Of a stretch of 64,000 nucleotides of DNA, positions 59,479 to 64,000 are shown in pieces. How positions within the stretch are numbered: position 1 is the stretch's first letter; each line of letters starts with the position of its first letter. The position numbers and the translations under genes were made by a program. The notes under the pieces are model-generated. The model ran no database searches. It saw only the letters and a list, made by a program, of their open reading frames with translations, and was not told the origin of the DNA. The stretch spans positions 23,562,501 through 23,626,500 of the forward strand of contig OZ017799.1 of assembly GCA_963969395.1 (NCBI GenBank), read 5' to 3'. This DNA is from Pseudoscleropodium purum (lineage: Eukaryota > Streptophyta > Bryopsida > Hypnales > Brachytheciaceae).

Positions 59479-62400
59479 TCACAATATGGCGTTTAGAGGC
59501 TCCTTTACAGGCCAACCCCGACATGCACAGTGAACTTTCGCTAACGTAGCCATGTAGTCACCTGACCTGCAAACACTCCAAAATAAACGCGAGTATTAGT
59601 TTAGTTGTGCACAAGAAACAACATGCCGCAGAGGTGAAAAAAAACTGCCAGTATTCAGGCTTATAGGTAGGCCACGCTCGTTCCAACCAAGTAGCAACTT
59701 AGGTAACTGGAATTAGTTATTGATTGCTAAATTGACCAGGTTGTCTCAGATTGCAATTTGGTGCTAATTCTCGCCAAACGATTATGCAATTCATTTTCCA
59801 CAAATTCATTTTCCAATTTCGGACAATTGAATACTTGTGCCTAGACCAATGGTCTGAAGTGCTAAATCCACCCACTCCAACCATGTTAACTTGGAAGCCT
59901 AATTCCCCACTAGCTACCTTGCAAGTGCAGGCTCACAGTAGGTTAGTTAACTACCAACTAGGGCCTTAACAACCCCGGCAGTCAGCTAATTGGTACTAGG
60001 TTGGTGTGGCGAGGAAGAATTTGATTGAATCTGAAGCAAACAGTGACTATGTCATAAGGGAAACCAAAGGCTTACCTAGACCCATAGGGGCTCGAAACTG
60101 CGGCAATCATGGCGTCCTTGGCAGCTTCAGTTTCTTTCTGCGATAAGCAATAGACCTTCAACTTGTAAATATTGCTGACCAAGAAAGAATAAAATATTTT
60201 ATGAATTATAGATAGTGTTACCATGTGCTTCTAATCGCAAAAGAAACTATGCTACACTCTACTGAGCTAAAAACATTAAAATCAGATACTCCTAAAACGA
60301 GCAGAATGTAAAGCAACATACCTTAGCTTCGTGGTACAAACCCACATACAGGTACGCATAGAAGAAATCGTGTGCATTAGCACTTGCAAGATTCAAAAGC
60401 TGCAAAATACCACGTCAGCAAATAAGAGAAGTAGAGTGGGACAGTAGAATCTTCATAATAGTCTTGAAAGGAAATGCAAACATCTCCGGCCTACTTGCAA
60501 ATTCAAGAAAGAATCATGCTATCTAAGATGCTCCAATTTCCGACAAGTTCATTTTTGGGAATAGATCTTCTAACATCTCGAGTACAAGAACAATTTGGTA
60601 ACTCAGCCAAACATTGGCAAGTGTAGTTACAATGTAGCAACAGTGAAAAAGGGTCAGTGATCAACACTGCTCTAGAATGTTATGCTTCTCATGCAATTCA
60701 AACTCTTGAAAAATGGTTCTAGAAATCCAAGCCTACCTCTTTGGTGTCACCCCCATCTCTGAATAACTCGTATGCGGCCCGCATTACAGGTCGACTGTCT
60801 CGTCCCACCTACACATAGTTCAATCTCAGAGGTAGTGAACATCCACGTTGGTAAAAATGCTCTCATTCGTATGTTTACCAAAGCAGCGTGGTCATGTACG
60901 GTGAACATTGCCACAAGAATAGACTATTAACCCCAAAATGCCTATTAGATTTTGGATAAAACTTAGAAGATTTGCTATGATATGTGACTTCTACGACATT
61001 TTTCAAAGTAGATGTCACATGTTCAAACATTAATCCAAAATCCATTATTAGTATGTCATTTGCTTTTCTATTTACATTTCACATCTTTTACGCTATTCTA
61101 AAATATAGCAAGGAGCACTAACAAAGGTTGTTCCAAAAAAACAGTAACACCTAACATTTACCTTAGGATTTATAAGGTGGGTAACAGTTTATAAACAGCC
61201 TTCGTTATAAAATATGACAGTTTACCACTCGTCAAAGCACCACATATGAAAGGTAGACAGTAATGAATGGGACATGTATGTCTTGCAGGGGTTAATAGAC
61301 AAAGCTCACCTCGAGAAACCGTTTCCGAGCATCTTCTGGCCCGTGCAGCTGAGCCTCACAGAGAAAGCACCAGATTGACTGCACAAAAATACCAGTAAGA
61401 ATGTGTCAACATGGCTTGGATACTTATCACACTGGTAGTAACATTAATAGCAAGACAAAGCTCTTGAACGCTAACTCAATGAGCGTTCAGAATGATGTGA
61501 ACTGTGAAGTATTTGCTTGCCTCCTCTGTATCGTTGGGATTCACTGCAACATCATCTCGAAATTGCGTAGCCCCTTCCTCAAATCTGCAATGGGTCAAAC
61601 ATAGTCTAGGCTTATGATTTGAACCTTAAAAATTCAAACTTCAACAAATTTAGAATATAACTACATGGTATCCAAGAAATACATATTTTATTGCAGTGGA
61701 ATCCTCTCAAAATTGGGATAAGATTCACATAAACACTATTTAAAAAAAAAATTCTAATAATGGAATCCACTCAAAACAACTGAAATGAGCCACGGGAATG
61801 AGTTCCGTCCCTTATGTGCATTTTAAGACTGTGAATAGGAAAAGAGGCAGTCTAAGAGAAGCACACTATACTTGAAAAGATAAGAGAACAACAAAGATAA
61901 GATGAATGACCGTTTCTAACGATGCAGTCCAAATGATGTCCAGACAAAGAGTGTCATTTCCACTGGTACCTGTTTAGATAATAAAGAGAAAGACCCCGTT
62001 GCCATAAATCTGCAACCCCAGTAACGCACACTGCAAATCAGAGCACAATAGAGTGCAAACGGAGGTAGAATTGCGAGAGCTGCAAAGACCAGGCTCCGTC
62101 ACAATTCAGATTCATTCAAAAAGCGACAGCATTGTTAAACCCTGATAGAATCTACCCTGCATGAGAGTTTGCGACCCCACATGGTCTTTGCCGAGGATCC
62201 AGCTCCAGCGCCTTGTCGAACTCCACCACAGACCCCTTCACATCGCCCTATAATGGTTGCATACCATCTCAACTTCTCATTAATTCTCAGAAAAACCACA
62301 AGTTACTACCCACTCATGCGCCCAAGAATTGATCGAGAAAAACGATTCCAGAACGCCTAAATCCCCACATAATGAAATTAGGTTATAGTAGTTCACCGAA

Positions 62401-63616
62401 ACCCCAAGTTCGAATGGCTTGGCAAATTCGAAACTGTATCATATCATTTGAAACTTTCTAGAAATGACGATGATTGAATGTAAACCTTTCTACAAGAAAA
62501 ACTGGCTCAAGAAGAAGAATCTCTCCCTTTCTAAGTTTCAAATGATTCTCTACCGCGAACCGAGATTCCATACCAAAGTTCACATAACCAGGGGAGAACA
62601 TGGTTCATCAATCCTGTATCTCTTGTGATGTATGGTGCATTTAGTGATGACCGTCCGAAAACTTCATTAAGAACAAGTGCTTCCTTTTTAATGTGCATAG
62701 TTATTCTCCCTTGCCAAGAGGAGAAAAGTTGATCACGCACAAGAAAGTTTATTGTGATTCTACAATTGATATTTCTACGAATAGAGTCCACAAGAAGAAA
62801 CCCACAATCCTCCTCAAAGAACAAAAATCCTCGCAATCAGTAGGTCTGCAGTATTTGCATAGTGAACAAAAACTGTGCAATCAATAGCATGTCTACCCTC
62901 GCAACCAATTGCATCACCTAACTGTTGCTCATATCCCATTTTGAATACTATAAAAACACGCTTCAATTGAACATGAAGATTGATCGAATACTTGCAAGTA
63001 GTTACATAGCACCGGTGCTTACAAGAGAGAAGATTGTCATATAAGAAACTTTATTGTGATTCTGCAATTGATGATTATACGAATAGATTCCACAAGAAGA
63101 AACCCACTTTCTTCCCCCCAGACCAAGCATTCTTGCAATCAGTAGGTGTGCAGTAATTGAGTACATTCAGTAAAGAACAAGAATTGTGCAATCAATAGCA
63201 TGTCTACCCTCGCAACCAATTTCTTATACCCCATTGAAAGCTACAAAAGCACGCTTCCTTTGAACAAAAAGATAGATTGAATGTAAGGCCATGATGTCCA
63301 CCCGCACCTGAGCGAAGAGCTGCATGCCTTGGCGAGTGGCCAGAGCGGCCGCTTGGCGTCCTCCTCCGGCAGTGGCCATCGCTCGAGCGGCAGCCACCAC
63401 GGCCACAGCTGCTGCTGAGCCTACAAACAGAGCCGCAGTGCCCACCCCGCTGCCCACCACCAGAGCTCGCCTCCTTCCAGTCGAAAACGAAGGTGAATTG
63501 CCCACCTGCTGCTTGGTGCTCGTCCCCTTCACAGCTTTGCAAGAAGTTTTACAAGCAACCAAACGCAGCCTGAGAGAGGAGGTCGGGATGGAGGTGAGAG
63601 AAGCAAGAGTCGCCAT
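59479..63616 (-). CDS. Plastid-type tetratricopeptide-repeat-like protein
   Basis: Nine exons on the minus strand: 63616-63308, 62247-62181, 62009-61970, 61584-61521, 61378-61310, 60808-60737, 60399-60322, 60137-60076, 59566-59479; 282 residues. The N-terminus (MATLASLTSIPTSSLRLRLV onward) is Ser/Thr-rich like a plastid transit peptide and is followed by a twin-Arg-like RRR, then a Gly/Ala-rich hydrophobic stretch (about 50-80), suggesting membrane or thylakoid targeting. The conserved body reads GDVKGSVVEFDKALELDPRQ, RPYLWQRGLSLYYLNRFEEG, NPNDTEESIWCFLCEAQLHG, EDARKRFLEVGRDSRPVMR, FFYAYLYVGLYHEA and ends GSRSGDYMATLAKVHC. This matches a single-copy plant family annotated as TPR-like; its biochemical role is not established. 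The intron after exon 4 uses a GC donor (61520-61519). Intron 1 holds a 302-bp tandem duplication. Confidence 0.9.
62746..63290. repeat. 302-bp tandem duplication in intron 1 of the TPR-like gene
   Basis: CACAAGAAGAAACCCAC at 62789 recurs at 63091. TTTATTGTGATTCT, GCAATCAGTAGGT, TGTGCAATCAATAGCATGTC and CTACCCTCGCAACCAATT occur in the same order in both units. Small indels separate the two. Confidence 0.88.
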
Positions 63617-64000
63617 GGAGAAGCTGGCTCAATTGCAGCATAACAAATAAGAAGGAAACAGCAATAGCCTTCGGGTAATCAAAGGAACTATTAGGGGCGC
63701 TCCCACGTTCCCCGCTCCCCACTGAGGCTTCTTGTCCGCAGCAGCTTCCCTTCCTCTCCGCCATTCTCGTCTGCTTGCACGATCTCTTCCTCGGCCTTAT
63801 AACTTTGTAAGAATCTTGCTCAATCTTCTTATAGGGAAGCAAAATGCAGCGGCAACAAGAAGAGTTACATTAATTTCATTTGCTTCGATCAAAGCTAAGC
63901 AGCATTCTTTCTACTACCTTCATTTTTGGACCAACGTCAAAGTGTTTTATATGTCAAGGATGTCAAGGATTCTCGATTTTATCTGGCATTGGGATCCTTT
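63617..64000 (-). promoter_or_regulatory. Upstream region of the TPR-like gene
   Basis: About 380 bp to the window edge, GC-rich near the start codon. No specific site was recognised. A short TGTCAAGGA direct repeat lies near 63952-63970. Confidence 0.35.

Overview
The window is nuclear DNA of a land plant, most likely a seed-free one (bryophyte, lycophyte or similar). Four things point that way. The genes are split by GT-AG introns with two GC-AG exceptions. The families are plant ones (GRAS factor, PMEI-pectinesterase, plastid-targeted sulfate-assimilation reductase, MTP metal transporter, MTV1). A radial-spoke-head gene (RSP9) implies flagellated sperm. The reductase is the cluster-less APR-B form known from Physcomitrella and Selaginella. 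The species cannot be named from the sequence alone.

Layout: (1) 1-640, first exon of ribosomal protein eS10 on the minus strand, running off the left edge. (2) 640-4860, AT-rich DNA dominated by a foldback element of about 2.4 kb. (3) 4890-12128 (+), a 12-exon MTP6/MTPc1-type cation diffusion facilitator behind a leader made of three degenerate repeats. (4) 13864-18021 (-), a 3-exon PMEI-pectinesterase; introns and flanks carry a scattered palindromic 20-bp motif. (5) 18.0-26.7 kb, repeat-rich and gene-free, with several MITE-like elements. (6) 27099-31029 (+), MTV1 (ENTH/VHS, AP-4 accessory), 7 exons. (7) 34027-38225 (+), APR-B-like reductase, 9 exons. (8) 38.2-49.8 kb, gene-free, with a TTAA-flanked element and a long inverted-repeat element. 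(9) 52166-55159 (+), a GRAS factor of the SCL32/SHR type, 4 exons, with a leader containing tandem repeats and an upstream ORF. (10) 56139-58391 (-), RSP9, 7 exons. (11) 59479-63616 (-), a plastid-type TPR-like protein, 9 exons.

The genes do not form an operon or a cluster; each is an ordinary single nuclear gene. Exon models were built by hand from reading-frame continuity across splice sites and from remembered family sequences, and all complete models close in frame. A cross-gene pattern stands out: four genes carry a tandem duplication of about 230-330 bp at their 5' end (leader, upstream region or first intron). The mobile DNA is almost entirely short, non-coding inverted-repeat elements; no transposase or reverse transcriptase was recognised.
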